Of a stretch of 62,816 nucleotides of DNA, positions 17,658 to 28,800 are shown one piece after another. The notes under the pieces were generated by a model. It saw nothing but the letters and a program-made list of their open reading frames with translations, did not search any database and was not told where the DNA came from. Location of the stretch: contig NZ_LABY01000020.1 in the NCBI RefSeq assembly GCF_001043975.1, forward strand, positions 1-62,816, in the 5' to 3' direction. The DNA is from Methylobacterium variabile (lineage in GTDB: Bacteria > Pseudomonadota > Alphaproteobacteria > Rhizobiales > Beijerinckiaceae). Position 1 is the first letter of the stretch; the number at the start of each line of letters is the position of its first letter. Made by a program: the position numbers and the translations under genes.

Positions 17658-17673
17658 TCATTCCCGGGAATGA
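17658..17673 (-). promoter_or_regulatory. 16-bp perfect palindrome upstream of the TonB operon
   Basis: The site is TCATTCCCGGGAATGA, a perfect dyad with no spacer, 132 bp upstream of the first gene of the operon. The symmetry and AT-rich flanks suggest a transcription-factor site. It does not look like a Fur or Irr box, so the regulator is unknown. Confidence 0.4.
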
Positions 17674-17806
17674 TCCCGGACCGCCGACAGGACCGAACTA
17701 GCGAGATGGCCGGGCAGGATCAAGACCGCCCGCGAAACTCAGAGGAATTCCAATCTGTTACCGGGGCACCGGGCAACTTCGGCAAGCCCCGCTTCCACCC
17801 TGTCCT

Positions 17807-18244
17807 CTATTTTCTCTTCGTCTCCGGCGTCTTTTCGGGTGACGTCTCGGGGACTTTGGGGGTGCGGGCCTGCTCGACCGCCTCGGCCTTCTCCTCGTCG
17901 GTGTCGCCGCCCTGGTCGATCGCCCGCTCGGGATCGGCCACGAGCCCGCGCAGAACCGCCAGAACCTGAGCGCAGACCTCCGGGTGCTTGTAGGTGTCGA
18001 GCACCACGGCGGCGTCGCGCAGGGTGCGCAGGTCGCGCACCGCCTGCTCGTTGGCCGGCTTCCGCAGCTCGGAGGACTTGGCGATCACGTCCTCGAGGCG
18101 CAGCCCGACGACGTCGCAGGCCGGGCTCGGGGCAGGCGCCGCCGAGGCCGACGCGGGGGCCGGCGCGTCCTTGGCTCCGGCCGTGAGGGCGTGGCCGGCG
18201 AGGAGGACGGCCAGGAGGCCGGACAGGACGAAGGGCGGGCGCAT
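17807..18244 (-). CDS. Small exported protein of unknown function
   Basis: 145 residues from ATG 18244; a longer reading frame upstream is not supported. The signal peptide is at about residues 1-24 (FVLSGLLAVLLAGHALTAGA). The mature part has an Ala/Pro-rich linker, a helical core with two cysteines (PACDVVGLRLEDVI and HPEVCAQVLAVLRGLV) and a charged tail ending in KTPETKRK. The core spacing resembles small periplasmic helical proteins common in Methylobacterium, but I recognise no family. Confidence 0.7.
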   Translation of the reverse strand: MRPPFVLSGLLAVLLAGHALTAGAKDAPAPASASAAPAPSPACDVVGLRLEDVIAKSSELRKPANEQAVRDLRTLRDAAVVLDTYKHPEVCAQVLAVLRGLVADPERAIDQGGDTDEEKAEAVEQARTPKVPETSPEKTPETKRK

Positions 18245-18284
18245 GGGTGTCGTGGCTCCGGAAGGGGTTGAAGCGGCAGGGATG

Positions 18285-18689
18285 TCAGTGACCGAGGATG
18301 CGGTTGGCCAGGGCCACGAGCTGGCTCGGGCGGTAGGGCTTCGGGACGAAGACCGAGTCGGCGACGGCCTCGCCCTCGCGCAGGGTATGGCGCCCGCCTG
18401 ACGTATAGACAACCGGCAGGCGCGGGCAGCGGCGCCGGGCGTCCCGGGCCAGGGCGACCCCGTTGGTGTTGCGGGCAAGGTCGATGTCAGTGAACAGCAT
18501 GTCGACCCGCTCCGCCTGCAGGATGCGGCCGGCCTCGACCGCGTCGGCGGCGGTGAGCACCCGGTATCCCTCCTCCGCCAGGGCCTCGGCGGCGATCTCG
18601 CAGACCATCGCCTCGTCCTCGACCACCAGCACCGTCTCGCACGGGAGGGCAGCGGGCGGCACCATCGCCGCGTAGGCAGACTGGATCAT
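18285..18689 (-). CDS. Single-domain response regulator (CheY-like)
   Basis: 134 residues, ATG 18689. A complete receiver domain: acidic pair VVEDEAMV at residues 22-29, phospho-acceptor Asp68 in LFTDIDLA, Thr/Ser switch near VVYTSGG, and Lys in VPKPYRPSQL. No output domain follows, so it acts as a phosphate relay or by protein contact. The TDIDL and PKPYRPSQL signatures are typical of receivers paired with HWE/HisKA_2 kinases in alphaproteobacteria. It is divergent from the WD40 gene. Confidence 0.87.
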   Translation of the reverse strand: MIQSAYAAMVPPAALPCETVLVVEDEAMVCEIAAEALAEEGYRVLTAADAVEAGRILQAERVDMLFTDIDLARNTNGVALARDARRRCPRLPVVYTSGGRHTLREGEAVADSVFVPKPYRPSQLVALANRILGH

Positions 18690-18938
18690 GACGCAACTCG
18701 CTCCAGGAGGATGAGGGGACCGCCGGAGCACCCGGGCGCTCCGGCGACGGTTCGAGACAAGAACCGCCCGAACCTGGGCGGTGTTCGGGAGCGATCCCGC
18801 GAATTGTCGGGGTTTGGTGAGCGAAGCCTTAACCCTGCGGGACGGGCGGTTAATCCGGACCGGAACCGGCCGCGGCCTTGCGCGCAGGCCGCCCATGTGA
18901 CAGGCCCGCCGCGAGATCCGAGGTTCACAGGAAGAGCG

Positions 18939-19952
18939 ATGAGCGCCACCGCCGCCCCCTCCCTCACCCAGCAGGTCACCGGGATCGCGGCCGACGCCCA
19001 CGTCATCGCCGCGCACTGGATCGGCCGGAACCTCGCCCTGGCCCTCGGCGACGGGGCGGTGCTGCTCGTCGCCGAGACCGGCGAGACCACCCGGGTCGAG
19101 GCCCACCCGGAGGCCGGCATCCTGGTGGCGGCCGGCGACGGCAAGCGCCTCGTCACCGGCGGCGACGACGGCCGCTTCGCCGCGGTGCGGGCGGACGGCA
19201 GCGTCGAGACCCTCGCCACGGCGAAGGGCGGCGCCTGGATCGACGCCCTCGCCCTGCATCCCGACGGCGGCGTCGCCTACGCGGCGGGCAAGCGCGTCGT
19301 CGCCCGCGACGCGAAGGGCCGCGAGAAGACCTTCGAGGCGCCCTCGACCGCCCGCGGCCTCGCCTTCGCCCCCAAGGGCTACCGGCTGGCGGTGGCCCAT
19401 TACGGCGGCGCCACGCTGTGGTACCCGAACCTCGACACCGCCCCCGAGGCCCTGACCTGGAAGGGCTCGCACATCGACGTGACCTGGTCGACGGACGGGC
19501 GCTTCGTCATCACCACGATGCAGGAGAACGCCCTGCACGGCTGGCGCCTGCAACCCGATCGGGGCCACATGCGGATGACCGGCTACCCGGCCAAGGTGCG
19601 CTCCTTCGCCTGGTCGTCGGACGGGCACTGGCTGGCGACGAGCGGCGCCGAGGCGGTGATCGTCTGGCCGTTCGACTCCAAGGAGGGCCCGACCGGCAAG
19701 GCGCCGCGGGAATGCGGCGTGCGCCCGGCCCGGGTCTCGCGGGTCGCCTTCCACCCCAAGGCCCCGGTCCTGGCAGCGGGCTACGAGGACGGCTGCGTGC
19801 TGCTGATCCGCTTCACCGACGCCTCCGAGCTGCTGGTGCGCCCGGCGGTGCGGGGCAGCGCCGTGACGGCGATGAGCTGGCACGCCGGGGGCGAGCACCT
19901 GGCCTTCGGCTGCGCCGATGGCCAGGCCGGCCTCCTCAGCCTGCCGCGCTGA
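18939..19952 (+). CDS. WD40-repeat beta-propeller protein
   Basis: 337 residues from ATG 18939. It contains about six to seven weak WD40-type blades; recognisable ones include DALALHPDGGVAYAAGKR, GLAFAPKGYRLAVAHYGG, SFAWSSDGHWLATSG and VAFHPKAPVLAAGYEDG. No signal peptide, so probably a cytoplasmic protein-interaction scaffold. A related small gene begins 5 bp after its stop and is surely co-transcribed. Partner and process are unknown. Confidence 0.8.
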   Translation: MSATAAPSLTQQVTGIAADAHVIAAHWIGRNLALALGDGAVLLVAETGETTRVEAHPEAGILVAAGDGKRLVTGGDDGRFAAVRADGSVETLATAKGGAWIDALALHPDGGVAYAAGKRVVARDAKGREKTFEAPSTARGLAFAPKGYRLAVAHYGGATLWYPNLDTAPEALTWKGSHIDVTWSTDGRFVITTMQENALHGWRLQPDRGHMRMTGYPAKVRSFAWSSDGHWLATSGAEAVIVWPFDSKEGPTGKAPRECGVRPARVSRVAFHPKAPVLAAGYEDGCVLLIRFTDASELLVRPAVRGSAVTAMSWHAGGEHLAFGCADGQAGLLSLPR

Positions 19953-19957
19953 CGGGC

Positions 19958-20224
19958 ATGAGTCTGCTTGGCGCCTTCCGCCGGCGTCCGCCGGCGGACG
20001 CTGCCGCGCGGGCCCGGGTGGCGGATCTCGCCCGCCGGCTCGGCGGGTTCGGCCCGGAGGTGAGCCTGACGGTCAGCGAGATCGTCTGCGCCGACCCCGC
20101 CTGCCCGGGGACCGAGACCGTGATCCTGATCCTGGCTCCCGGCGCGCGCTCGCGCGCCTGCAAGGTGGGCAAGCCCCTCGAGGCGGTCACGGACGAGGAC
20201 GTCGCCGCGGTGGTGAGGGGCTGA
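19958..20224 (+). CDS. Small conserved-looking protein with a CADPACPG motif
   Basis: 88 residues, ATG only 5 bp after the WD40 stop. A basic helical start (ADLARRLGGF) leads to SLTVSEIVCADPACPGTET and a C-terminal strand-helix region (ACKVGKPLEAVTDEDVAA). The paired cysteines in VCADPACPG could bind a metal or form a disulfide. The layout is that of a small alpha/beta domain I cannot name. Operon structure suggests that it works with the WD40 protein. Confidence 0.7.
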   Translation: MSLLGAFRRRPPADAAARARVADLARRLGGFGPEVSLTVSEIVCADPACPGTETVILILAPGARSRACKVGKPLEAVTDEDVAAVVRG

Positions 20225-20346
20225 CGACCCCGCCGCGGCGCGAGCGCCCGGCCCCAGTGTTGCGCCCCATCTACAGCCCATGGGCCGCCCTCTCGACTAG
20301 GAGGGGAGAACGGCGCCCTCCGGCGCCGGCAGCCGGATTTGCCGCC

Positions 20347-21576
20347 ATGCCGCGCGCGACGTCGCCCACCCCCGATCCCGCCGTCGACGCGGCGGCGCTC
20401 CTGCGCCGCCTCGCCTTCTTCGGCCTGACGGTGGTGATCCCGGTCACGGCCCTGGTGTCGCGGCGCAGCGTGGTGATCCTGGCGCCGATCGGCATCGTGC
20501 TGCTGATCATCGCGGCCGCCCTCGACGGCGCGCAGCGCCCCCTCGGGGCCGGGCTGTCGCGCCTCGGCGGGGCGCGGGCGATCCTCGCCGGCGCGCTGCT
20601 GCTGGGCTGGTGCGCCCTCTCGCTGGTCTGGACGCCGTTCCCCGGCCCGGCGACCGAGCGCCTGCTCAACCTCGCCGCCACGGTGGCGCTGACGGTGGCG
20701 GGCTACCTCGCGCTGCCCGACCGGATGCGCTCGGCCAACCTCTACCTCCTGCCCCTCGGGGTCGGGGCGGCGGCGATCGGGGCCGTGCTGCTCGGCCTGT
20801 TCAGCGGCGCCTCCCTGCGGGGCGGCTTCGAGGACGACAGCGCGCTCGAGCGCGGCGCGATGCTGCTCGCCCTCCTGCTCTGGCCCGCCGCCGCCTGGCT
20901 GCGCTCGCGCCGCCGCGACATGGAGGCACTCGGCCTCGCCGTGGTGGTGGCCCTGGCGCTGGTGCTGGCCCCCGGTCCGGTGCCGCTGCTGGCGCTGGCC
21001 TTCGGGGCCGCCGCCTTCGCGCTCTCGGCCTGGCGCCAGGGCCTCGGGGTGCGGGTCACCGCCGGCGTCGCGGCGGGGCTGGTTGCGCTGGCGCCCCTGC
21101 TGCCCTTCCTCCTGCGGCCCGTGCTGACCCCGGTGCTCGGGCCGCTTCACCCGACGGTCCTGTCCCTGCGGGCCTGGCAGCGGGTGGTCACGAGCGAGCC
21201 CCTGCGGCTGATCACCGGCCACGGCCTCGAGACGGCGTTGCGCGGCAAGGTGGTCGGCATGCTGCCGATCAATGCCCCGGCCTCGCTGCTGTTCGAGATC
21301 TGGTACGAGCTCGGGATCGTCGGCGCCTTCGCGGCGGCCTTCGTGCTCTGGAACGGCATCCGCCATTCCGGCCGCGAGCACCCGGTGCTGACGCCCGGCG
21401 CGATGGCCACCGCCGCCACCGCCTTCGCCTCCGCCTGCCTCGGCATCGGCACCACCGCGAGCTGGTGGTTCACCAGCGTGACGGTGGTGGTGCTGGTCTT
21501 CATCGCCGCGGAGCGTGGCCAGTTTCGCACCAGCCGGCCGAAGGCGAGTGCCCTGCCGCCGCGCAGCGCGGCGTGA
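20347..21576 (+). CDS. O-antigen ligase-like polytopic membrane protein
   Basis: 409 residues, ATG 20347, with about ten to eleven hydrophobic segments. A longer loop around residues 270-330 carries the Wzy_C-like pattern, with HPTVLSLRAWQRVV, ITGHGLETAL and NAPASLLFEIWYELGIVGA. Proteins with this fold ligate or polymerise O-antigen or exopolysaccharide at the periplasmic face of the inner membrane. No other glycan gene is nearby, so the substrate is open. Its last 77 bp overlap the convergent gene at 21500-21865. Confidence 0.75.
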   Translation: MPRATSPTPDPAVDAAALLRRLAFFGLTVVIPVTALVSRRSVVILAPIGIVLLIIAAALDGAQRPLGAGLSRLGGARAILAGALLLGWCALSLVWTPFPGPATERLLNLAATVALTVAGYLALPDRMRSANLYLLPLGVGAAAIGAVLLGLFSGASLRGGFEDDSALERGAMLLALLLWPAAAWLRSRRRDMEALGLAVVVALALVLAPGPVPLLALAFGAAAFALSAWRQGLGVRVTAGVAAGLVALAPLLPFLLRPVLTPVLGPLHPTVLSLRAWQRVVTSEPLRLITGHGLETALRGKVVGMLPINAPASLLFEIWYELGIVGAFAAAFVLWNGIRHSGREHPVLTPGAMATAATAFASACLGIGTTASWWFTSVTVVVLVFIAAERGQFRTSRPKASALPPRSAA

Positions 21577-21865
21577 CCGGTTGGTCGGATGCCGGGCAGC
21601 GTGGCCCGGCGCCGGCCGTCCGGCCGTCGAGCCACGCGCAGGCCTCGTCGAGGGTCAGGAAGGTCGGCGGGCGCGGCTCGGCGGCGACCGGCCCGAACCC
21701 GGCCTCGAGGAACCAGTGCCGCCCTACGCCGAGATCCCCGTGCAGGTCCGGGTCGAGCTGGGTCAGGACGCCGATGAGGCGCCCGTCGCGATAGGCCAGG
21801 CAGCCCTCGCAGTCGGCACTTCCGGTATCGACGAGGACGTGGTCGAGAGTGATGCGGGTGGACAT
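21500..21865 (-). CDS. Small cytoplasmic protein of unknown function
   Basis: 121 residues from ATG 21865. The first 85 residues look like a compact domain (ADCEGCLAYRDGRLIGVLTQLD, GRHWFLEAGFGP, PPTFLTLDEACAWL). The last 35 residues are Pro/Ala/Cys-rich and lie antisense to the O-antigen ligase-like gene, so they may be an unselected read-through tail. No family recognised. Confidence 0.6.
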   Translation of the reverse strand: MSTRITLDHVLVDTGSADCEGCLAYRDGRLIGVLTQLDPDLHGDLGVGRHWFLEAGFGPVAAEPRPPTFLTLDEACAWLDGRTAGAGPRCPASDQPVTPRCAAAGHSPSAGWCETGHAPRR

Positions 21866-22028
21866 TTTCTGGTTCTTTGCGGCAGCCGGACTGGCGATCG
21901 GTCACTGGCCGATACGGACGCCGCACGGCACCCGCAATCGCATCACGGTTATACTACCGGTGAGCATTTCTCGCGTTGTCGAATGATGGTCTGCCCCAGA
22001 TAACGCGATCCTATCAAGGATTTAGGGC

Positions 22029-22049
22029 ATCGCACGATCGTCGTGCGAT
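22029..22049. other. 9-bp perfect hairpin in intergenic region
   Basis: ATCGCACGA-TCG-TCGTGCGAT, a perfect inverted repeat in the 272-bp gap upstream of the 21500 gene and downstream of the metallopeptidase. There is no T-run. It may mark the end of the argB-HAD-metallopeptidase transcript. Confidence 0.35.
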
Positions 22050-22137
22050 CGGACGCTGTTCTAGAGCTTCAGGCCTAGGCTCCGTCCGTCCGGTCGGCGC
22101 GCACCTCGCCGGAGGATTTAAGCCACCAGCGAAGGCA

Positions 22138-22560
22138 TCACGCCTCGGCCGCGGCCTCGATCGCCGCCATGTCGTCGTCGGAGAGGCCGACATGGTGGCC
22201 GATCTCGTGCACCAGCACGTGGGTGACGAGGTGACCGAGGGTCTCGTCGTGCTCGGCCCAGTAATCGAGGAGGGGCCGGCGGTAGAGCCAGACCATGTTG
22301 GGGAACTGCCCGGTGGCGAGGCTCGCCGCGCCGCCGCCCTGGGCAAGGCCGGTGCCGCGGAACAGGCCGAGGAGGTCGAACTCGCTCTCGCAGCCCATCT
22401 CCTCGAGCGTCTCGTCGTCGGGGAACTCCTCGACCCGGATCACCACGCCGTCGCACAGGGCGCGGAACGCGTCCGGCAGCCGCGCGAAGGCGGCCTCGGC
22501 CAGGGCCTCGATGGCGGCGAGGTCGGGGGCCCGGCGGTCGCTCCAGTCGGTCTCGGTCAT
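22138..22560 (-). CDS. Zincin-like metallopeptidase family protein
   Basis: 140 residues from ATG 22560, with AGGGA upstream; ATG 22581 is an alternative that would overlap the preceding stop as TGATG. The end carries the zinc motif HEIGHHVGLSDDDM (HExxH plus downstream Asp), and the N-terminal half matches the same small family (WSDRRAPDL, VVIRVEEFPDDE, FDLLGLFRGT). It is probably a cytoplasmic protein with a metzincin-like fold; enzyme activity has not been shown for most members. It is the last gene of the argB set. Confidence 0.8.
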   Translation of the reverse strand: MTETDWSDRRAPDLAAIEALAEAAFARLPDAFRALCDGVVIRVEEFPDDETLEEMGCESEFDLLGLFRGTGLAQGGGAASLATGQFPNMVWLYRRPLLDYWAEHDETLGHLVTHVLVHEIGHHVGLSDDDMAAIEAAAEA

Positions 22561-22580
22561 CTCGGTCCCTGCTTTGGGCA

Positions 22581-22700
22581 TCACCACAGGCGCAGCTGCT
22601 GGCCGAGCCAGTAGGCCAGCACGGCGAGGGCCGCGAAGCCGAGGCCGCGGCCGATGCGCCGGCCCCAGACCTCGGCGGGATCCTCGGGGGTCGGGCTCAC
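22581..22700 (-). CDS. 39-residue single-helix membrane peptide
   Basis: GTG start overlapping the stop of the upstream HAD gene as GTGA (22697-22700). Its stop overlaps an ATG of the metallopeptidase frame as TGATG (22579-22583). The peptide has a hydrophilic start (TPEDPAEVWGRRIG) and one membrane helix (LGFAALAVLAYWLGQQL). Coupling at both ends is the main evidence that it is translated. Confidence 0.5.
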   Translation of the reverse strand: MSPTPEDPAEVWGRRIGRGLGFAALAVLAYWLGQQLRLW

Positions 22701-23455
22701 GCCGCCACCGCCGGGGCGACCCGGTCGGTCAGGAAGCCCGCGAGATCGTTGGTGATGTGGTCGATGTGGGGCGCGCGCACCGCTTCCTGCTCGAAGCTCT
22801 CGCGGAACGGATCGATGGTGCGGGGCACCACCAGCACCGTCGCCATGCCGAGGTCGTGCGGCACGACGAGGTTCTTGGCGATGTCCTCGAACAGGGCCGA
22901 GCGGGTCGGGTCGACCCCGTGGCGGTGGAGGAACTTCTCGTAGGCCGTGCGCTCGGGCTTGGGCACGAAGTCGGCCGCCGCGATGTCGAACACGTCCTCG
23001 AAGTGATCGAGGATGCCGAGCTTCCGCGCCACGTTCTCGGCGTGCCGGCGTGAGCCGTTGGTGAGGATCAGCTTGCGGCCGGGCAGGCTCTCGATCGCCC
23101 CGCCGAGGCCCGGATTGAGCGCGATGCTCGAATGGTCGATGTCGTGGGCGAAGTCGAGGAACTCGTACGGATCGATCCGCCACTCCGCCATCAGGGCGCG
23201 GAGCGTCGTGCCGTAGCGGTGGTAGAAGTATTTCTGCAAGGCCCGGGCCGAGATCCCGTCGAGCCCGAACAGGTTCATCACGTAGAGGGTGATGCGCTCG
23301 TCCACCTGCGGCCAGACGCGGGCGTCGTGGGGATAGAGCGTGTTGTCGAGGTCGAACACCCAGGTGTCGATCCCGGAGAAGCCGCGGGCCTTAGGCGCGG
23401 TGAGGTGGCTCTCGCCTGGCAGGAGCAAGGGACGTTCCGGCGACGGGGGCCCCAT
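22697..23455 (-). CDS. HAD-family pyrimidine 5'-nucleotidase-type phosphatase
   Basis: 252 residues. HAD motif 1 is VFDLDNTLYP with the nucleophile Asp near residue 34; motif 2 is LILTNGSRRH; the Lys is in DFVPKPER; and motif 4 is FEDIAKNLVVPHDLGM. The cap sequence VDERITLYVMNLFGL and the FYHRYGTTLRALM helix match the SDT1/Phm8-like pyrimidine 5'-nucleotidase group. It probably dephosphorylates nucleotide monophosphates in the cytoplasm. It lies 100 bp downstream of argB, separated by a hairpin. Confidence 0.85.
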   Translation of the reverse strand: MGPPSPERPLLLPGESHLTAPKARGFSGIDTWVFDLDNTLYPHDARVWPQVDERITLYVMNLFGLDGISARALQKYFYHRYGTTLRALMAEWRIDPYEFLDFAHDIDHSSIALNPGLGGAIESLPGRKLILTNGSRRHAENVARKLGILDHFEDVFDIAAADFVPKPERTAYEKFLHRHGVDPTRSALFEDIAKNLVVPHDLGMATVLVVPRTIDPFRESFEQEAVRAPHIDHITNDLAGFLTDRVAPAVAA

Positions 23456-23517
23456 GGCCCCGGACGCCCAAGATAGGCGAGGCGGGCCGGAAGGGAAGAC
23501 GAAAGGTCGTCCGAGAT

Positions 23518-23547
23518 GACCGGGCGGCCGGAGCAGGCCGCCCGGTC
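23518..23547 (-). other. 12-bp perfect hairpin between argB and the HAD gene
   Basis: Arms GACCGGGCGGCC and GGCCGCCCGGTC with a 6-base loop, starting 8 bp after the argB stop on the minus strand. It lacks a T-run, so partial termination or mRNA stabilisation is likely. Confidence 0.45.
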
Positions 23548-23555
23548 CGCTTCCC

Positions 23556-24479
23556 CTACGCCCGGCGGATCAGCGTACCGGCGCCGTAGTCGGTGAACAG
23601 CTCGAGCAGCACCGCGTGCGGTACCTTGCCGTCCAGGATGACCACCGCCTCGACGCCCTGCTCGAGGGCGTAGATGCAGGTCTCGATCTTCGGGATCATG
23701 CCGGCCGTGATGGTGCCGTCGGCGATGAGACGGCGGCAATCCTCGATCGACAGCTCCGGGATCAGCTGCTTGTTCTTGTCGAGCACGCCCGGCACGTCGG
23801 TGAGGAGCAGCAGGCGCTTGGCCCGCATCGCCCCGGCGATGGCGCCCGCGAAGGTGTCTGCGTTGACGTTGTAGGTCTGGTTGTCGCTGCCGACCGCCAC
23901 GGGGGCGAGAACCGGGATCAGCTCGGCCTTCAGCACCGCGTCTAGGACCGTGCGGTCGACGTGCTCGGGCTCGCCGACGAGGCCGAGATCGACGTGACGC
24001 TCGATGTTGGAATCGGGATCCGTCACCGTGCGGGAGGCGCGGCGCGCCCGCACCATGTTGCCGTCCTTGCCGCACAGGCCGATGGCCTTGCCGCCCTCGG
24101 CGGAGATCCAGCCGACGATCTGCTTGTTGATCGAGCCGGCCAGGACCATCTCGACCACCTCGACGGTGGCCTCGTCGGTGACCCGCAAGCCTTCGCGGAA
24201 CTCGGACTTGATGCCGAGCCGGTCGAGCATGCGGCCGATCTGCGGCCCGCCGCCGTGGACCACCACGGGCTTGAGGCCCGACTGCTCGAGGAGCACGATG
24301 TCCTCGGCGAAATCCTCGGCCGCGGCGCGGTCGCCCATGGCGTGGCCGCCGTACTTGATGACGACGACTTCCTCGTCGTAGCGCTGCATGTGCGGCAGCG
24401 CCTGCACCAGCACCTCGGCCCGCACGTGCACGTTGGGCAGCTGGACGTTGGGCGACTTGTCCGCTCCGGAATCGCTCAT
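23556..24479 (-). CDS. argB: Acetylglutamate kinase
   Basis: 307 residues from ATG 24479. It has the amino-acid kinase fold: [12 protein letters not shown] (phosphate-binding Lys and Gly), [38 protein letters not shown] and, at the C-terminus, the [14 protein letters not shown] motif. It phosphorylates N-acetylglutamate in the second step of arginine synthesis in the cytoplasm. The N-terminal 30-residue extension before the core is common in arginine-regulated ArgB proteins. Confidence 0.95.
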   Translation of the reverse strand: MSDSGADKSPNVQLPNVHVRAEVLVQALPHMQRYDEEVVVIKYGGHAMGDRAAAEDFAEDIVLLEQSGLKPVVVHGGGPQIGRMLDRLGIKSEFREGLRVTDEATVEVVEMVLAGSINKQIVGWISAEGGKAIGLCGKDGNMVRARRASRTVTDPDSNIERHVDLGLVGEPEHVDRTVLDAVLKAELIPVLAPVAVGSDNQTYNVNADTFAGAIAGAMRAKRLLLLTDVPGVLDKNKQLIPELSIEDCRRLIADGTITAGMIPKIETCIYALEQGVEAVVILDGKVPHAVLLELFTDYGAGTLIRRA

Positions 24480-24755
24480 CGTGGCGGGTTTCCTCTCGCA
24501 AGGTCGGGCCGCGGCGCGCGGCCGGGGACGGCGCGGGGTTCTACGCATCAACGCGCGGCGTGTCACACCGAAAACTCGCGCGACCTCGACACTGGAAGTC
24601 CCGACGGACGGCCGCACCCGTCAGCGTCGGCGGGTTCTGGCGGCGGCACGCGACGGTTGGATGACGGATCCCGGCGGCCGTCCGCGCCGGCGCCGTTTTA
24701 CCGGCGCTTAACCATGATCGGAACATCCTGGGGACGATCCACCGGATTCTCCCCG

Positions 24756-24965
24756 ATGCGCCCCGCCGATTCCCTCCTGCCGCGCCCCGCCCTCACCAGC
24801 CCCTCGCTCCTCGCCGCAACGGTCAGCTCCCTGAGCCACCGCGCCGCCAGCCGCCAGGACCTCTGGCGCCTGCTCACCGACAGCTACACGGTCGATCTCG
24901 ACGCCGTCGCGGCGGTGCTGCCGCGCCAGGAGCCCGAGCCGGCCTGGCTGCCGTCGAAGCGCTGA
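24756..24965 (+). CDS. Small protein of unknown function
   Basis: 69 residues from ATG 24756; ATG 24714 is in frame 42 bp upstream. It is basic, with a helical middle (LAATVSSLSHRAASRQDLWRL) followed by an acidic Val/Ala stretch and a Pro-rich end. No signal peptide or domain. It ends 12 bp before the convergent MOSC gene. Confidence 0.5.
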   Translation: MRPADSLLPRPALTSPSLLAATVSSLSHRAASRQDLWRLLTDSYTVDLDAVAAVLPRQEPEPAWLPSKR

Positions 24966-24977
24966 CCTCCCGGAGCG

Positions 24978-25757
24978 TCAGGCCGGCTCCAACCGCAGGC
25001 CGTCCCCCGGCCGCACCTCGCCCCCCGCAATCACCTCCGCGTAAACCCCGCAATCGGCGTGGCCGAGGTTCTTCTGCAAAGCGGCGGGAATCGCGAGGTC
25101 GCGCTCGCCCGTCGCCGGATCGACGTTGGTGGCCGCGCAGCGCACGATGCGCTTCGTCACCTTCAGGCGCAGGCCGCCCTCGGTCGTGAGCGTCGCGCCG
25201 ACGAGGTCGAGCTCGGCGAAGGCCGGCAGGCCCGTCACGTGCAGGTTGCCGCGGAAGCGCAGGGGATCGACCGGCGCCCCGACCATGTCCTCGACCGCCG
25301 CCACGCTCGCCAGGTTGATGAGCGACACGAAGCCGCTGCGCGAGTCGGTGAAGCGGTAGCCCTCGGGCGCGGCCAGCACCTTCGGCGGGCCGCGCAGCTC
25401 CTTCGGGATGTGGCGGCGGAAGAACGCCTCGATGGAAAGCCGCCCCTCCCGGGTGCCGAGGTCGCCGCGCGCCACCTCGCGGTCGCCCTCGCGGATCGTC
25501 AGCACGCCGGTGGCGTCGTCGTAGGACGTCGAGAGGCGCGCCAGGGCCTCGTTGCGCATCAGCATCAGGTACTTGATCTTGGGCTGATGCACCGGGGCGG
25601 CGGGGTCGAAGCCGCTCGGGCCGTTTTCGACGGCGAACAGCCGATCGCCCGGGAAGTAGCCGCCCGCCGCGAGCGCGGCCGAGGCCAGGGGCTCGGGGGA
25701 GAGGCCCTTCACGGGGTAGCGGTGAAGGGCGGTGACCTGAAGGGCGGCGGTCGTCAT
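24978..25757 (-). CDS. MOSC-domain protein
   Basis: 259 residues from ATG 25757. The N-terminal beta-barrel domain ([23 protein letters not shown]) and the MOSC domain with [10 protein letters not shown], and the diagnostic Cys in [19 protein letters not shown], match YcbX/mARC-like molybdenum-cofactor binding proteins. The ferredoxin domain found in full-length YcbX is missing, so an electron-transfer partner would be separate. The likely role is reduction or sulfur transfer with Mo cofactor in the cytoplasm. Confidence 0.87.
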   Translation of the reverse strand: MTTAALQVTALHRYPVKGLSPEPLASAALAAGGYFPGDRLFAVENGPSGFDPAAPVHQPKIKYLMLMRNEALARLSTSYDDATGVLTIREGDREVARGDLGTREGRLSIEAFFRRHIPKELRGPPKVLAAPEGYRFTDSRSGFVSLINLASVAAVEDMVGAPVDPLRFRGNLHVTGLPAFAELDLVGATLTTEGGLRLKVTKRIVRCAATNVDPATGERDLAIPAALQKNLGHADCGVYAEVIAGGEVRPGDGLRLEPA

Positions 25758-25866
25758 GGCCCGTGGGTAGCCGAAATCGCACCCGCTGGAAATCGGGCCG
25801 CGGCGCCCTGCGGCCAAGCCATCGCCGGGCCGCATGCCCCACGCCCGCAAATCGCGGCCCCGGCCC

Positions 25867-25896
25867 CTTGTGTTACCGATATGTCACACCACATGG
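25867..25896 (+). promoter_or_regulatory. Possible heat-shock (RpoH) promoter of clpB
   Basis: CTTGTGT and CCACATGG are about 15 bp apart and end about 121 bp upstream of the clpB ATG. They approximate the alphaproteobacterial sigma-32 pattern (CTTG, then C-rich CAT). clpB is a typical RpoH target. Confidence 0.4.
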
Positions 25897-26017
25897 GGAG
25901 GGCCGGCGGCTTCCTGGAAGGGCCGGCGCCCGGCGCGCGGCCGACGCGCGAGGGCACCTTTCGGTCCCCCGTCGCCTTGTCAGAGGGCGGGAGGACCGGC
26001 CGAGGAGGAGCGAACGC

Positions 26018-28654
<2,637 letters not shown>

Positions 28655-28713
28655 GCATCGATCGCCGAGGCGGTCACCGGTTCGGCGACGAGAGCGACGC
28701 CAGACACGCCGCT

Positions 28714-28742
28714 GAGCGGGGTTGCGCCGTGCAACCCCGCTC
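28714..28742. terminator. First of two tandem hairpins after clpB
   Basis: Perfect 12-bp stem GAGCGGGGTTGC/GCAACCCCGCTC with a GCCGT loop, 60 bp past the clpB stop. No T-run follows directly; it precedes a second, stronger hairpin. Confidence 0.55.
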
Positions 28743-28763
28743 GGGCCCACCACCGCCCTCTCA

Positions 28764-28800
28764 GGGGCCCGCCTCCCTCGGGGAGGCGGGCCCCTTTCTC
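28764..28800 (+). terminator. Rho-independent terminator of clpB
   Basis: A 14-bp perfect GC stem (28764-28777 with 28781-28794, loop TCG) is followed by TTTCTC. The tail overlaps the stop codon of the convergent haloacid dehalogenase gene. Confidence 0.82.

Noticed and set aside
18285..19898. 537-residue minus-strand frame
   Set aside because: Only the last 134 residues form a receiver domain. The rest is antisense to the WD40 gene.
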